Source: Tachypleus tridentatus | Lineage: Eukaryota; Arthropoda; Merostomata; Xiphosura; Limulidae | DNA length: 64,000 nt | Assembly (NCBI RefSeq): GCF_004210375.1 | Contig: NC_134825.1 | Coordinates: forward strand, 744,001 to 808,000 | Direction: 5' to 3' | In this document: positions 15,001 to 29,265 of the stretch, one piece after another | How the letters are laid out: the number at the start of each line of letters is the position of its first letter | Position numbering within the stretch: position 1 is the stretch's first letter | Notes under the pieces: model-generated | The model's database searches: none | What the model was told of the DNA's origin: nothing | Seen by the model: the letters and a program-made list of their open reading frames with translations, nothing else | Program-made: the position numbers and the translations under genes

Positions 15001-18000
15001 TGCTGTGTTCCTATGTCTTTAACAGGAGTAACAGTAGTACACATTAGTTGTGCTGTGTTTTATGTCTTTAACAGGAGTAACAGTAGTACACATTAGTTGT
15101 GCTGTGTTCCTATCTTTAACAGGAGTAACAGTAGTACACATTAGTTGTGCTGTGTTCCTATGTCTTTAACAGGAGTAACAGTAGTACACATTAGTTGTGC
15201 TGTGTTCCTATGTCTTTAACAGGAGTAACAGTAGTACACATTAGTTGTGCTGTGTTCCTATGTCTTTAACAGGAGTAACAGTAGTACACATTAGTTGTGC
15301 TGTGTTCCTATGTCTTTAACAGGAGTAACAGTAGTACACATTAGTTGTGCTGTGTTCCTATGTCTTTAACAGGAGTAACAGTAGTACACATTAGTTGTGC
15401 TGTGTTCCTATGTCTTTAACAGGAGTAACAGTAGTACACATTAGTTGTGCTGTGTTCCTATGTCTTTAACAGGAGTAACAGTACACATTAGTTGTGCTGT
15501 GGAGAGTAACAGTAGTACACATTAGTTGTGCTGTGTTCCTATGTCTTTAACAGGAGTAACAGTAGTACACATTAGTTGTGCTGTGTTCCTATGTCTTTAA
15601 CAGGAGTAACAGTAGTACACATTAGTTGTGCTGTGTTCCTATGTCTTTAACAGGAGTAACAGTAGTACACATTAGTTGTGCTGTGTTCCTATGTCTTTAA
15701 CAGGAGTAACAGTAGTACACATTAGTTGTGCTGTGTTCCTATGTCTTTAACAGGAGTAACAGTAGTACACATTAGTTGTGCTGTGTTCCTATGTCTTTAA
15801 CAGGAGTAACAGTAGTACACATTAGTTGTGCTGTGTTCCTGTCTTTAACAGGAGTAACAGTAGTACACATTAGTTGTGCTGTGTTCCTATGTCTTTAACA
15901 GGAGTAACAGTAGTACACATTAGTTGTGCTGTGTTCCTATGTCTTTAACAGGAGTAACAGTAGTACACATTAGTTGTGCTGTGTTCCTATGTCTTTAACA
16001 GGAGTAACAGTAGTACACATTAGTTGTTGTGCTGTAGTACACATTAGTTGTGCTGTGTCTTTAACAGGAGTAACAGTAGTACACATTAGTTGTGCTGTGT
16101 TCCTATGTCTTTAACAGGAGTAACAGTAGTACACATTAGTTGTGCTGTGTTCCTGTCTTTAACAGGAGTAACAGTAGTACACATTAGTTGTGCTGTGTTC
16201 CTATGTCTTTAACAGGAGTAACAGTAGTACACATTAGTTGTGCTGTGTTCTATGTCTTTAACAGGAGTAACAGTAGTACACATTAGTTGTGCTGTGTTCC
16301 TATGTCTTTAACAGGAGTAACAGTAGTACACATTAGTTGTGCTGTGTTCCTATGTCTTTAACAGGAGTAACAGTAGTACACATTAGTTGTGCTGTGTTCC
16401 TATGTCTTTAACAGGAGTAACAGTAGTACACATTAGTTGTGCTGTGTTCTATGTCTTTAACAGGAGTAACAGTAGTACACATTAGTTGTGCTGTGTTCCT
16501 ATGTCTTTAACAGGAGTAACAGTAGTACACATTAGTTGTGCTGTGTTCCTATGTCTTTAACAGGAGTAACAGTAGTACACATTAGTTGTGCTGTGTTCCT
16601 GTCTTTAACAGGAGTAACAGTAGTACACATTAGTTGTGCTGTGTTCCTCTCTTTAACAGGAGTAACAGTAGTACACATTAGTTGTTGTAACTGTCTTTAA
16701 CAGGAGTAACAGTAGTACACATTAGTTGTGCTGTGTTCCTATGTCTTTAACAGGAGTAACAGTAGTACACATTAGTTGTGCTGTGTTCCTATGTCTTTAA
16801 CAGGAGTAACAGTAGTACACATTAGTTGTGCTGTGTTCCTATGTCTTTAACAGGAGTAACAGTAGTACACATTAGTTGTGCTGTGTTCCTATGTCTTTAA
16901 CAGGAGTAACAGTAGTACACATTAGTTGTGCTGTGTTCCTATGTCTTTAATTAGTAACAGTAGTACACATTAGTTGTTGTGTGTTTTTGTCTTTAACAGG
17001 AGTAACAGTAGTACACATTAGTTGTGCTGTGTTCCTATGTCTTTAACAGGAGTAACAGTAGTACACATTAGTTGTGCTGTGTTCCTATGTCTTTAGCAGG
17101 AGTAACAGTAGTACACATTAGTTGTGCTGTGTTCCTATGTCTTTAACAGGAGTAACAGTAGTACACATTAGTTGTGCTGTGTTCCTATGTCTTTAACAGG
17201 AGTAACAGTAGTACACATTAGTTGTGCTGTGTTCCTATGTCTTTAACAGGAGTAACAGTAGTACACATTAGTTGTGCTGTGTTCCTATGTCTTTAACAGG
17301 AGTAACAGTAGTACACATTAGTTGTGCTGTGTTCCTATGTCTTTAACAGGAGTAACAGTAGTACACATTAGTTGTGCTGTGTTCCTATGTCTTTAACAGG
17401 AGTAACAGTAGTACACATTAGTTGTGCTGTGTTCCTATGTCTTTAACAGGAGTAACAGTAGTACACATTAGTTGTGCTGTGTTCCTATGTCTTTAACAGG
17501 AGTAACAGTAGTACACATTAGTTGTGCTGTGTTCCTATGTCTTTAACAGGAGTAACAGTAGTACACATTAGTTGTGCTGTGTTCCTATGTCTTTAACAGG
17601 AGTAACAGTAGTACACATTAGTTGTGCTGTGTTCCTATGTCTTTAACAGGAGTAACAGTAGTACACATTAGTTGTGCTGTGTTCCTATGTCTTTAACAGG
17701 AGTAACAGTAGTACACATTAGTTGTGCTGTGTTCCTATGTCTTTAACAGGAGTAACAGTAGTACACATTAGTTGTGCTGTGTTCCTATCTTTAACAGGAG
17801 TAACAGTAGTACACATTAGTTGTGCTTTAACAGGAGTAACAGTAGTACACATTAGTTGTGCTGTGTTCCTATGTCTTTAACAGGAGTAACAGTAGTACAC
17901 ATTAGTTGTGCTGTGTTCCTGTCTTTAACAGGAGTAACAGTAGTACACATTAGTTGTGCTGTGTTCCTATGTCTTTAACAGGAGTAACAGTAGTACACAT

Positions 18001-21000
18001 TAGTTGTGCTGTGTTCCTGTCTTTAACAGGAGTAACAGTAGTACACATTAGTTGTGCTGTGTTCCTGTCTTTAACAGGAGTAACAGTAGTACACATTAGT
18101 TGTGCTGTGTTCCTATGTCTTTAACAGGAGTAACAGTAGTACACATTAGTTGTGCTGTGTTCCTATGTCTTTAACAGGAGTAACAGTAGTACACATTAGT
18201 TGTGCTGTGTTCCTATGTCTTTAACAGGAGTAACAGTAGTACACATTAGTTGTGCTGTGTTCCTATGTCTTTAACAGGAGTAACAGTAGTACACATTAGT
18301 TGTGCTGTGTTCCTATGTCTTTAACAGGAGTAACAGTAGTACACATTAGTTGTGCTGTGTTCCTATGTCTTTAACAGGAGTAACAGTAGTACACATTAGT
18401 TGTGCTGTGTTCCTATGTCTTTAACAGGAGTAACAGTAGTACACATTAGTTGTGCTGTGTTCCTATGTCTTTAACAGGAGTAACAGTAGTACACATTAGT
18501 TGTGCTGTGTTCCTATGTCTTTAACAGGAGTAACAGTAGTACACATTAGTTGTGCTGTGTTCCTATGTCTTTAACAGGAGTAACAGTAGTACACATTAGT
18601 TGTGCTGTGTTCCTGTCTTTAACAGGAGTAACAGTAGTACACATTAGTTGTGCTGTGTTCCTATGTCTTTAACAGGAGTAACAGTAGTACACATTAGTTG
18701 TGCTGTGTTCCTATGTCTTTAACAGGAGTAACAGTAGTACACATTAGTTGTGCTGTGTTCCTATGTCTTTAACAGGAGTAACAGTAGTACACATTAGTTG
18801 TGCTGTGTTCCTGTCTTTAACAGGAGTAACAGTAGTACACATTAGTTGTGCTGTGTTCCTATGTCTTTAACAGGAGTAACAGTAGTACACATTAGTTGTG
18901 CTGTGTTCCTATGTCTTTAACAGGAGTAACAGTAGTACACATTAGTTGTGCTGTGTTCCTATGTCTTTAACAGGAGTAACAGTAGTACACATTAGTTGTG
19001 CTGTGTTCCTATGTCTTTAACAGGAGTAACAGTAGTACACATTAGTTGTGCTGTGTTCCTATGTCTTTAACAGGAGTAACAGTAGTACACATTAGTTGTG
19101 CTGTGTTCCTGTCTTTAACAGGAGTAACAGTAGTACACATTAGTTGTGCTGTGTTCCTATGTCTTTAACAGGAGTAACAGTAGTACACATTAGTTGTGCT
19201 GTGTTCCTATGTCTTTAACAGGAGTAACAGTAGTACACATTAGTTGTGCTGTGTTCCTATGTCTTTAACAGGAGTAACAGTAGTACACATTAGTTGTGCT
19301 GTGTTCCTATGTCTTTAACAGGAGTAACAGTAGTACACATTAGTTGTGCTGTGTTCCTATGTCTTTAACAGGAGTAACAGTAGTACACATTAGTTGTGCT
19401 GTGTTCCTATGTCTTTAACAGGAGTAACAGTAGTACACATTAGTTGTGCTGTGTTTATGTCTTTAACAGGAGTAACAGTAGTAGATATTAGTTGTGCTGT
19501 GTTCCTATGTCTTTAACAGGAGTAACAGTAGTACACTTTAAGAATGCTGTGTTCCTATGTCTTTAACAGGAGTAACAGTAGTACACATAGTTGTGCTGTG
19601 TGTCTTTGTAACAGTAGTACACATTAGTTGTGCTGTGTTCCTATGTCTTTAACAGGAGTAACAGTAGTACACATTAGTTGTGCTGTGTTCCTATGTCTTT
19701 AACAGGAGTAACAGTAGTACACATTAGTTGTGCTGTGTTCCTATGTCTTTAACAGGAGTAACAGTAGTACACATTAGTTGTGCTGTGTTCCTATGTCTTT
19801 AACAGGAGTAACAGTAGTACACATTAGTTGTGCTGTGTTCCTATGTCTTTAACAGGAGTAACAGTAGTACACATTAGTTGTGCTGTGTTCCTATGTCTTT
19901 AACAGGAGTAACAGTAGTACACATTAGTTGTGCTGTGTTCCTGTCTTTAACAGGAGTAACAGTAGTACACATTAGTTGTGCTGTGTTCCTATGTCTTTAA
20001 CAGGAGTAACAGTAGTACACATTAGTTGTGCTGTGTTCCTATCTTTAACAGGAGTAACAGTAGTACACATTAGTTGTGCTGTGTTCCTATGTCTTTAACA
20101 GGAGTAACAGTAGTACACATTAGTTGTGCTGTGTTCCTATGTCTTTAACAGGAGTAACAGTAGTACACATTAGTTGTGCTGTGTTCCTATGTCTTTAACA
20201 GGAGTAACAGTAGTACACATTAGTTGTGCTGTGTTCCTATGTCTTTAACAGGAGTAACAGTAGTACACATTAGTTGTGCTGTGTTCCTATGTCTTTAACA
20301 GGAGTAACAGTAGTACACATTAGTTGTGCTGTGTTCCTATGTCTTTAACAGGAATAACAGTAGTACACATTAGTTGTGCTGTGTTTAATGTCTTTAGCAG
20401 GTGTAACAGTAGTACACATTAGTTGTGCTGTGTTCCTATGTCTTTAACAGGAGTAACAGTAGTACACATTAGTTGTGCTGTGTTCCTATGTCTTTAACAG
20501 GAGTAACAGTAGTACACATTAGTTGTGCTGTGTTCCTGTCTTTAACAGGAGTAACAGTAGTACACATTAGTTGTGCTGTGTTCCTGTCTTTAACAGGAGT
20601 AACAGTAGTACACATTAGTTGTGCTGTGTTCCTATGTCTTTAACAGGAGTAACAGTAGTACACATTAGTTGTGCTGTGTTCCTATGTCTTTAACAGGAGT
20701 AACAGTAGTACACATTAGTTGTGCTGTGTTCCTATGTCTTAACAGGAGTAACAGTAGTACACATTAGTTGTGCTGTGTTCCTATGTCTTTAACAGGAGTA
20801 ACAGTAGTACACATTAGTTGTGCTGTGTTCCTATGTCTTTAACAGGAGTAACAGTAGTACACATTAGTTGTGCTGTGCTGTGTTCCTATGTCTTTAACAG
20901 GAGTAACAGTAGTACACATTAGTTGTGCTGTGTTCCTGTCTTTAACAGGAGTAACAGTAGTACACATTAGTTGTGCTGTGTTCCTATGTCTTTAACAGGA

Positions 21001-24000
21001 GTAACAGTAGTACACATTAGTTGTGCTGTGTTCCTATGTCTTTAACAGGAGTAACAGTAGTACACATTAGTTGTGCTGTGTTCCTATGTCTTTAACAGGA
21101 GTAACAGTAGTACACATTAGTTGTGCTGTGTTCCTGTCTTTAACAGGAGTAACAGTAGTACACATTAGTTGTGCTGTGTTCCTATGTCTTTAACAGGAGT
21201 AACAGTAGTACACATTAGTTGTGCTGTGTTCCTATGTCTTTAACAGGAGTAACAGTAGTACACATTAGTTGTGCTGTGTTCCTATGTCTTTAACAGGAGT
21301 AACAGTAGTACACATTAGTTGTGCTGTGTTCCTATGTCTTTAACAGGAGTAACAGTAGTACACATTAGTTGTGCTGTGTTCCTGTCTTTAACAGGAGTAA
21401 CAGTAGTACACATTAGTTGTGCTGTGTTCCTATGTCTTTAACAGGAGTAACAGTAGTACACATTAGTTGTGCTGTGTTCCTATGTCTTTAACAGGAGTAA
21501 CAGTAGTACACATTAGTTGTGCTGTGTTCCTATGTCTTTAACAGGAGTAACAGTAGTACACATTAGTTGTGCTGTGTTCCTATGTCTTTAACAGGAGTAA
21601 CAGTAGTACACATTAGTTGTGCTGTGTTCCTGTCTTTAACAGGAGTAACAGTAGTACACATTAGTTGTGCTGTGTTCCTATGTCTTTAACAGGAGTAACA
21701 GTAGTACACATTAGTTGTGCTGTGTTCCTGTCTTTAACAGGAGTAACAGTAGTACACATTAGTTGTGCTGTGTTCCTATGTCTTTAACAGGAGTAACAGT
21801 AGTACACATTAGTTGTGCTGTGTTCCTATGTCTTTAACAGGAGTAACAGTAGTACACATTAGTTGTGCTGTGTTCCTGTCTTTAACAGGAGTAACAGTAG
21901 TACACATTAGTTGTGCTGTGTTCCTATGTCTTTAACAGGAGTAACAGTAGTACACATTAGTTGTGCTGTGTTCCTATGTCTTTAACAGGAGTAACAGTAG
22001 TACACATTAGTTGTGCTGTGTTCCTGTCTTTAACAGGAGTAACAGTAGTACACATTAGTTGTGCTGTGTTCCTATGTCTTTAACAGGAGTAACAGTAGTA
22101 CACATTAGTTGTGCTGTGTTCCTATGTCTTTAACAGGAGTAACAGTAGTACACATTAGTTGTGCTGTGTTCCTATGTCTTTAACAGGAGTAACAGTAGTA
22201 CACATTAGTTGTGCTGTGTTCCTATGTCTTTAACAGGAGTAACAGTAGTACACATTAGTTGTGCTGTGTTCCTATGTCTTTAACAGGAGTAACAGTAGTA
22301 CACATTAGTTGTGCTGTGTTCCTATGTCTTTAACAGGAGTAACAGTAGTACACATTAGTTGTGCTGTGTTCCTATGTCTTTAACAGGAGTAACAGTAGTA
22401 CACATTAGTTGTGCTGTGTTCCTGTCTTTAACAGGAGTAACAGTAGTACACATTAGTTGTGCTGTGTTCCTGTCTTTAACAGGAGTAACAGTAGTACACA
22501 TTAGTTGTGCTGTGTTCCTGTCTTTAACAGGAGTAACAGTAGTACACATTAGTTGTGCTGTGTTCCTGTCTTTAACAGGAGTAACAGTAGTACACATTAG
22601 TTGTGCTGTGTTCCTATGTCTTTAACAGGAGTAACAGTAGTACACATTAGTTGTGCTGTGTTCCTGTCTTTAACAGGAGTAACAGTAGTACACATTAGTT
22701 GTGCTGTGTTCCTGTCTTTAACAGGAGTAACAGTAGTACACATTAGTTGTGCTGTGTTCCTATGTCTTTAACAGGAGTAACAGTAGTACACATTAGTTGT
22801 GCTGTGTTCCTATGTCTTTAACAGGAGTAACAGTAGTACACATTAGTTGTGCTGTGTTCCTATGTCTTTAACAGGAGTAACAGTAGTACACATTAGTTGT
22901 GCTGTGTTCCTATGTCTTTAACAGGAGTAACAGTAGTACACATTAGTTGTGCTGTGTTCCTATGTCTTTAACAGGAGTAACAGTAGTACACATTAGTTGT
23001 GCTGTGTTCCTATGTCTTTAACAGGAGTAACAGTAGTACACATTAGTTGTGCTGTGTTCCTATGTCTTTAACAGGAGTAACAGTAGTACACATTAGTTGT
23101 GCTGTGTTCCTATGTCTTTAACAGGAGTAACAGTAGTACACATTAGTTGTGCTGTGTTCCTATGTCTTTAACAGGAGTAACAGTAGTACACATTAGTTGT
23201 GCTGTGTTCCTATGTCTTTAACAGGAGTAACAGTAGTACACATTAGTTGTGCTGTGTTCCTATGTCTTTAACAGGAGTAACAGTAGTACACATTAGTTGT
23301 GCTGTGTTCCTATGTCTTTAACAGGAGTAACAGTAGTACACATTAGTTGTGCTGTGTTCCTATGTCTTTAACAGGAGTAACAGTAGTACACATTAGTTGT
23401 GCTGTGTTCCTATGTCTTTAACAGGAGTAACAGTAGTACACATTAGTTGTGCTGTGTTCCTATGTCTTTAACAGGAGTAACAGTAGTACACATTAGTTGT
23501 GCTGTGTTCCTATGTCTTTAACAGGAGTAACAGTAGTACACATTAGTTGTGCTGTGTTCCTGTCTTTAACAGGAGTAACAGTAGTACACATTAGTTGTGC
23601 TGTGTTCCTGTCTTTAACAGGAGTAACAGTAGTACACATTAGTTGTGCTGTGTTCCTGTCTTTAACAGGAGTAACAGTAGTACACATTAGTTGTGCTGTG
23701 TTCCTATGTCTTTAACAGGAGTAACAGTAGTACACATTAGTTGTGCTGTGTTCCTATGCTTTTAACAGGAGTAACAGTAGTACACATTAGTTGTGCTGTG
23801 TTCCTATGTCTTTAACAGGAGTAACAGTAGTACACATTAGTTGTGCTGTGTTCCTATGTCTTTAACAGGAGTAACAGTAGTACACATTAGTTGTGCTGTG
23901 TTCCTATGTCTTTAACAGGAGTAACAGTAGTACACATTAGTTGTGCTGTGTTCCTATGTCTTTAACAGGAGTAACAGTAGTACACATTAGTTGTGCTGTG

Positions 24001-27000
24001 TTCCTATGTCTTTAACAGGAGTAACAGTAGTACACATTAGTTGTGCTGTGTTCCTGTCTTTAACAGGAGTAACAGTAGTACACATTAGTTGTGCTGTGTT
24101 CCTATGTCTTTAACAGGAGTAACAGTAGTACACATTAGTTGTGCTGTGTTCCTATGTCTTTAACAGGAGTAACAGTAGTACACATTAGTTGTGCTGTGTT
24201 CCTATGTCTTTAACAGGAGTAACAGTAGTACACATTAGTTGTGCTGTGTTCCTATGTCTTTAACAGGAGTAACAGTAGTACACATTAGTTGTGCTGTGTT
24301 CCTGTCTTTAACAGGAGTAACAGTAGTACACATTAGTTGTGCTGTGTTCCTGTCTTTAACAGGAGTAACAGTAGTACACATTAGTTGTGCTGTGTTCCTA
24401 TGTCTTTAACAGGAGTAACAGTAGTACACATTAGTTGTGCTGTGTTCCTATGTCTTTAACAGGAGTAACAGTAGTACACATTAGTTGTGCTGTGTTCCTA
24501 TGTCTTTAACAGGAGTAACAGTAGTACACATTAGTTGTGCTGTGTTCCTATGTCTTTAACAGGAGTAACAGTAGTACACATTAGTTGTGCTGTGTTCCTA
24601 TGTCTTTAACAGGAGTAACAGTAGTACACATTAGTTGTGCTGTGTTCCTATGTCTTTAACAGGAGTAACAGTAGTACACATTAGTTGTGCTGTGTTCCTA
24701 TGTCTTTAACAGGAGTAACAGTAGTACACATTAGTTGTGCTGTGTTCCTATGTCTTTAACAGGAGTAACAGTAGTACACATTAGTTGTGCTGTGTTCCTG
24801 TCTTTAACAGGAGTAACAGTAGTACACATTAGTTGTGCTGTGTTCCTATGTCTTTAACAGGAGTAACAGTAGTACACATTAGTTGTGCTGTGTTCCTATG
24901 TCTTTAACAGGAGTAACAGTAGTACACATTAGTTGTGCTGTGTTCCTATGTCTTTAACAGGAGTAACAGTAGTACACATTAGTTGTGCTGTGTTTAATGT
25001 CTTTAGCAGGTGTAACAGTAGTACACTTTAGTTGTGCTGTGTTCCTATGTCTTTAACAGGAGTAACAGTAGTACACATTAGTTGTGCTGTGTTCCTATGT
25101 CTTTAACAGGAGTAACAGTAGTACACATTAGTTGTGCTGTGTTCCTGTCTTTAACAGGAGTAACAGTAGTACACATTAGTTGTGCTGTGTTCCTATGTCT
25201 TTAACAGGAGTAACAGTAGTACACATTAGTTGTGCTGTGTTCCTATGTCTTTAACAGGAGTAACAGTAGTACACATTAGTTGTGCTGTGTTCTATGTCTT
25301 TAACAGGAGTAACAGTAGTACACATTAGTTGTGCTGTGTTCCTGTCTTTAACAGGAGTAACAGTAGTACACATTAGTTGTGCTGTGTTCCTATGTCTTTA
25401 ACAGGAGTAACAGTAGTACACATTAGTTGTGCTGTGTTCCTGTCTTTAACAGGAGTAACAGTAGTACACATTAGTTGTGCTGTGTTCCTATGTCTTTAAC
25501 AGGAGTAACAGTAGTACACATTAGTTGTGCTGTGTTCCTATGTCTTTAACAGGAGTAACAGTAGTACACATTAGTTGTGCTGTGTTCCTATGTCTTTAAC
25601 AGGAGTAATAGTAGTACACATTAGTTGTTGTGCTGTGTTCCATTAGTTGTGCTGTGTTCCTGTCTTTAACAGGAGTAACAGTAGTACACATTAGTTGTGC
25701 TGTGTTCCTATGTCTTTAACAGGAGTAACAGTAGTACACATTAGTTGTGCTGTGTTCCTATGTCTTTAACAGGAGTAACAGTAGTACACATTAGTTGTGC
25801 TGTGTTCCTATGTCTTTAACAGGAGTAACAGTAGTACACATTAGTTGTGCTGTGTTCCTATGTCTTTAACAGGAGTAACAGTAGTACACATTAGTTGTGC
25901 TGTGTTCCTATGTCTTTAACAGGAGTAACAGTAGTACACATTAGTTGTGCTGTGTTTCTATGTCTTTAACAGGAGTAACAGTAGTACACATTAGTTGTGC
26001 TGTGTTCCTATGTCTTTAACAGGAGTAACAGTAGTACACATTAGTTGTGCTGTGTTCCTATGTCTTTAACAGGAGTAACAGTAGTACACATTAGTTGTGC
26101 TGTGTTCCTATGTCTTTAACAGGAGTAACAGTAGTACACATTAGTTGTGCTGTGTTCCTATGTCTTTAACAGGAGTAACAGTAGTACACATTAGTTGTGC
26201 TGTGTTCCTGTCTTTAACAGGAGTAACAGTAGTACACATTAGTTGTGCTGTGTTCCTGTCTTTAACAGGAGTAACAGTAGTACACATTAGTTGTGCTGTG
26301 TTCCTGTCTTTAACAGGAGTAACAGTAGTACACATTAGTTGTGCTGTGTTCCTGTCTTTAACAGGAGTAACAGTAGTACACATTAGTTGTGCTGTGTTCC
26401 TGTCTTTAACAGGAGTAACAGTAGTACACATTAGTTGTGCTGTGTTCCTATGTCTTTAACAGGAGTAACAGTAGTACACATTAGTTGTGCTGTGTTAACA
26501 GGAGTAACAGTAGTACACATCAGTTGTGCTGTGTTCCTCTTTTGAACAAGAGTAACAGTAGTACACATTAGTTGTGCTGTGTACCTATCTTTAACAGGAG
26601 TAACAGTAGTACACATTAGTTGTGCTGTGTTCCTATGTCTTTAACAGGAGTAACAGTAGTACACATTAGTTGTGCTGTGTTCCTATGTCTTTAACAGGAG
26701 TAACAGTAGTACACATTAGTTGTGCTGTGTTCCTATGTCTTTAACAGGAGTAACAGTAGTACACATTAGTTGTGCTGTGTTCCTATGTCTTTAACAGGAG
26801 TAACAGTAGTACACATTAGTTGTGCTGTGTTCCTATGTCTTTAACAGGAGTAACAATAGTACACATTAGTTGTGCTTTGTTCCCTTCTTTAACAGGAGTA
26901 ACAGTAGTACACATTAGTTGTGCTGTGTTCCTATGTCTTTAACAGGAGTAACAGTAGTACACATTAGTTGTGCTGTGTTCCTGTCTTTAACAGGAGTAAC

Positions 27001-28580
27001 AGTAGTACACATTAGTTGTGCTGTGTTCCTGTCTTTAACAGGAGTAACAGTAGTACACATTAGTTGTGCTGTGTTCCTATGTCTTTAACAGGAGTAACAG
27101 TAGTACACATTAGTTGTGCTGTGTTTCTATGTCTTTAACAGGAGTAACAGTAGTACACATTAGTTGTGCTGTGTTCCTATGTCTTTAACAGGAGTAACAG
27201 TAGTACACATTAGTTGTGCTGTGTTCCTATGTCTTTAACAGGAGTAACAGTAGTACACATTAGTTGTGCTGTGTTCCTATGTCTTTAACAGGAGTAACAG
27301 TAGTACACATTAGTTGTGCTGTGTTCCTATGTCTTTAACAGGAGTAACAGTAGTACACATTAGTTGTGCTGTGTTCCATTCTTTAACAGGAGTAACAGTA
27401 GTACACATTAGTTGTGCTGTGTTCCTGTCTTTAACAGGAGTAACAGTAGTACACATTAGTTGTGCTGTGTTCCTGTCTTTAACAGGAGTAACAGTAGTAC
27501 ACATTAGTTGTGCTGTGTTCCTATGTCTTTAACAGGAGTAACAGTAGTACACATTAGTTGTGCTGTGTTCCTATGTCTTTAACAGGAGTAACAGTAGTAC
27601 ACATTAGTTGTGCTGTGTTCCTATGTCTTTAACAGGAGTAACAGTAGTACACATTAGTTGTGCTGTGTTCCTATGTCTTTAACAGGAGTAACAGTAGTAC
27701 ACATTAGTTGTGCTGTGTTCCTATGTCTTTAACAGGAGTAACAGTAGTACACATTAGTTGTGCTGTGTTCCTATGTCTTTAACAGGAGTAACAGTAGTAC
27801 ACATTAGTTGTGCTGTGTTCCTGTCTTTAACAGGAGTAACAGTAGTACACATTAGTTGTGCTGTGTTCCTGTCTTTAACAGGAGTAACAGTAGTACACAT
27901 TAGTTGTGCTGTGTTCCTGTCTTTAACAGGAGTAACAGTAGTACACATTAGTTGTGCTGTGTTCCTATGTCTTTAACAGGAGTAACAGTAGTACACATTA
28001 GTTGTGCTGTGTTCCTATGTCTTTAACAGGAGTAACAGTAGTACACATTAGTTGTGCTGTGTTCCTAAGTCTTTAACAGGAGTAACAGTAGTACACATTA
28101 GTTGTGCTGTGTTCCTATGTCTTTAACAGGAGTAACAGTAGTACACATTAGTTGTGCTGTGTTCCTATCTTTAACAGGAGTAACAGTAGTACACATTAGT
28201 TGTGCTGTGTTCCTATGTCTTTAACAGGAGTAACAGTAGTACACATTAGTTGTGCTGTGTTCCTATGTCTTTAACAGGAGTAACAGTAGTACACATTAGT
28301 TGTGCTGTGTTCCTCTCTTTAACAGGAGTAACAGTAGTACACATTAGTTGTGCTGTGTATCTGTCTTTAACAGGAGTAACAGTAGTACACATTATTTGTG
28401 CTGTGTTCCTGTCTTTAAGAGGAATAACAGTAGTACACATTAGTTGTGCTGTGTTCCTCTCTTTAACAGAAGTAACAGTAGTACACATTAGTTGTGCAGT
28501 GTCGTCTCTTTAACAAGAGTAACAGTAGTACACATTAGTTGTGCTGTGTTCCTGTCTTTAACAAGAGTTACAGTAGTTAC
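1..28580. repeat. 50/48-bp megasatellite array (about 575 units)
   Basis: An uninterrupted head-to-tail array that begins before the window. The dominant unit is 50 bp and contains CTTTAACAGGAGTAACAGT followed by AGTACACATTAG. A common variant is 48 bp because TCCTATGTC becomes TCCTGTC, a 2-bp loss. Dividing length by period gives roughly 575 units. Most units are identical to the consensus, so the array has been homogenised recently. Divergence rises in the last 300 bp (28290-28580), as expected at an array edge. Open frames appear only where several 48-bp units follow each other, because 48 is divisible by 3 and 50 is not. They are by-products of the repeat. No gene or interspersed element is visible inside. 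Confidence 0.98.
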
Positions 28581-28973
28581 TATGAATCTGTCTGTATTTG
28601 AAGTTTTACTTGTTCAGTAGTTTTATATATGTGTTGTAAAGTTTTAGGAGTTAAATATTTTTAGTGTTTTAGTGAAGTCTGAGAGCCCGAATGATTGTAG
28701 TCACAAAGTAAAGTTTGATTGAATAGTTTTAATCATTTAGAAAAGTTTCATAAGGTCTAGTTTTAGTGATTTAGTACATTACGAAGCTGAATATATTTGG
28801 TCTCCTACTAAATTTTGAGAAATAAGTAGTTTCTGTAACGTAGGAACTCATAAGAAACCTGTTAGTTTTTGTCATTCAGTGATGAACTCTTTTATTTACT
28901 TTGAAGTTCGAGGGAGAAAATTATTTAAATACTGTATTAGAACTTGTTTCTTTCCTCTAACGGGAGAAAGGTT
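28581..28973. other. Unique AT-rich spacer
   Basis: Single-copy sequence between the megasatellite edge and the next small array. I see no open frame of note, splice-site pair, RNA gene or transposon end. Confidence 0.6.
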
Positions 28974-29265
28974 GAATAGTTTTAGTAATGTATTAAAGTT
29001 TTAGACAGTGAATAATTTTAAACATGTATTAAAGTTGTAGACGGTGTATTGTTTTAATCATGTATTAAATTTGGAGACGGTGTATAGTTTTCATCGTGTA
29101 TTAAAGTTGGAGACGGTTTATAGTTTTAATCATGTATTAAAGTTAAAGACTGTGTATAGTTTTAGTCATTATTAAATTTGGAGACGGTGTATAGTTTTAA
29201 TCGTGTATTAAAGTTGAATAATCTGTATAGTTTTAATCTTTTATTAAAGGTTGAAAGTTGAACAG
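28974..29265. repeat. Diverged 36-bp minisatellite, about 8 units
   Basis: Units share the core ATGTATTAAAGTT followed by GGAGACGGTGTAT and repeat at about 36 bp. Each differs by several substitutions and small indels, so this array is much older than its neighbours. Confidence 0.85.

Noticed and set aside
94..28513. Paired open frames on both strands (MCTTVTPVKD and MCCVPMSLTG repeats) in the 50/48-bp array
   Set aside because: They exist only where consecutive 48-bp units keep frame. There is no start context, splice site or domain.
1..28580. CRISPR-like direct repeat array
   Set aside because: Repeats are contiguous, with no unique spacers and no cas genes. The sequence is eukaryotic.
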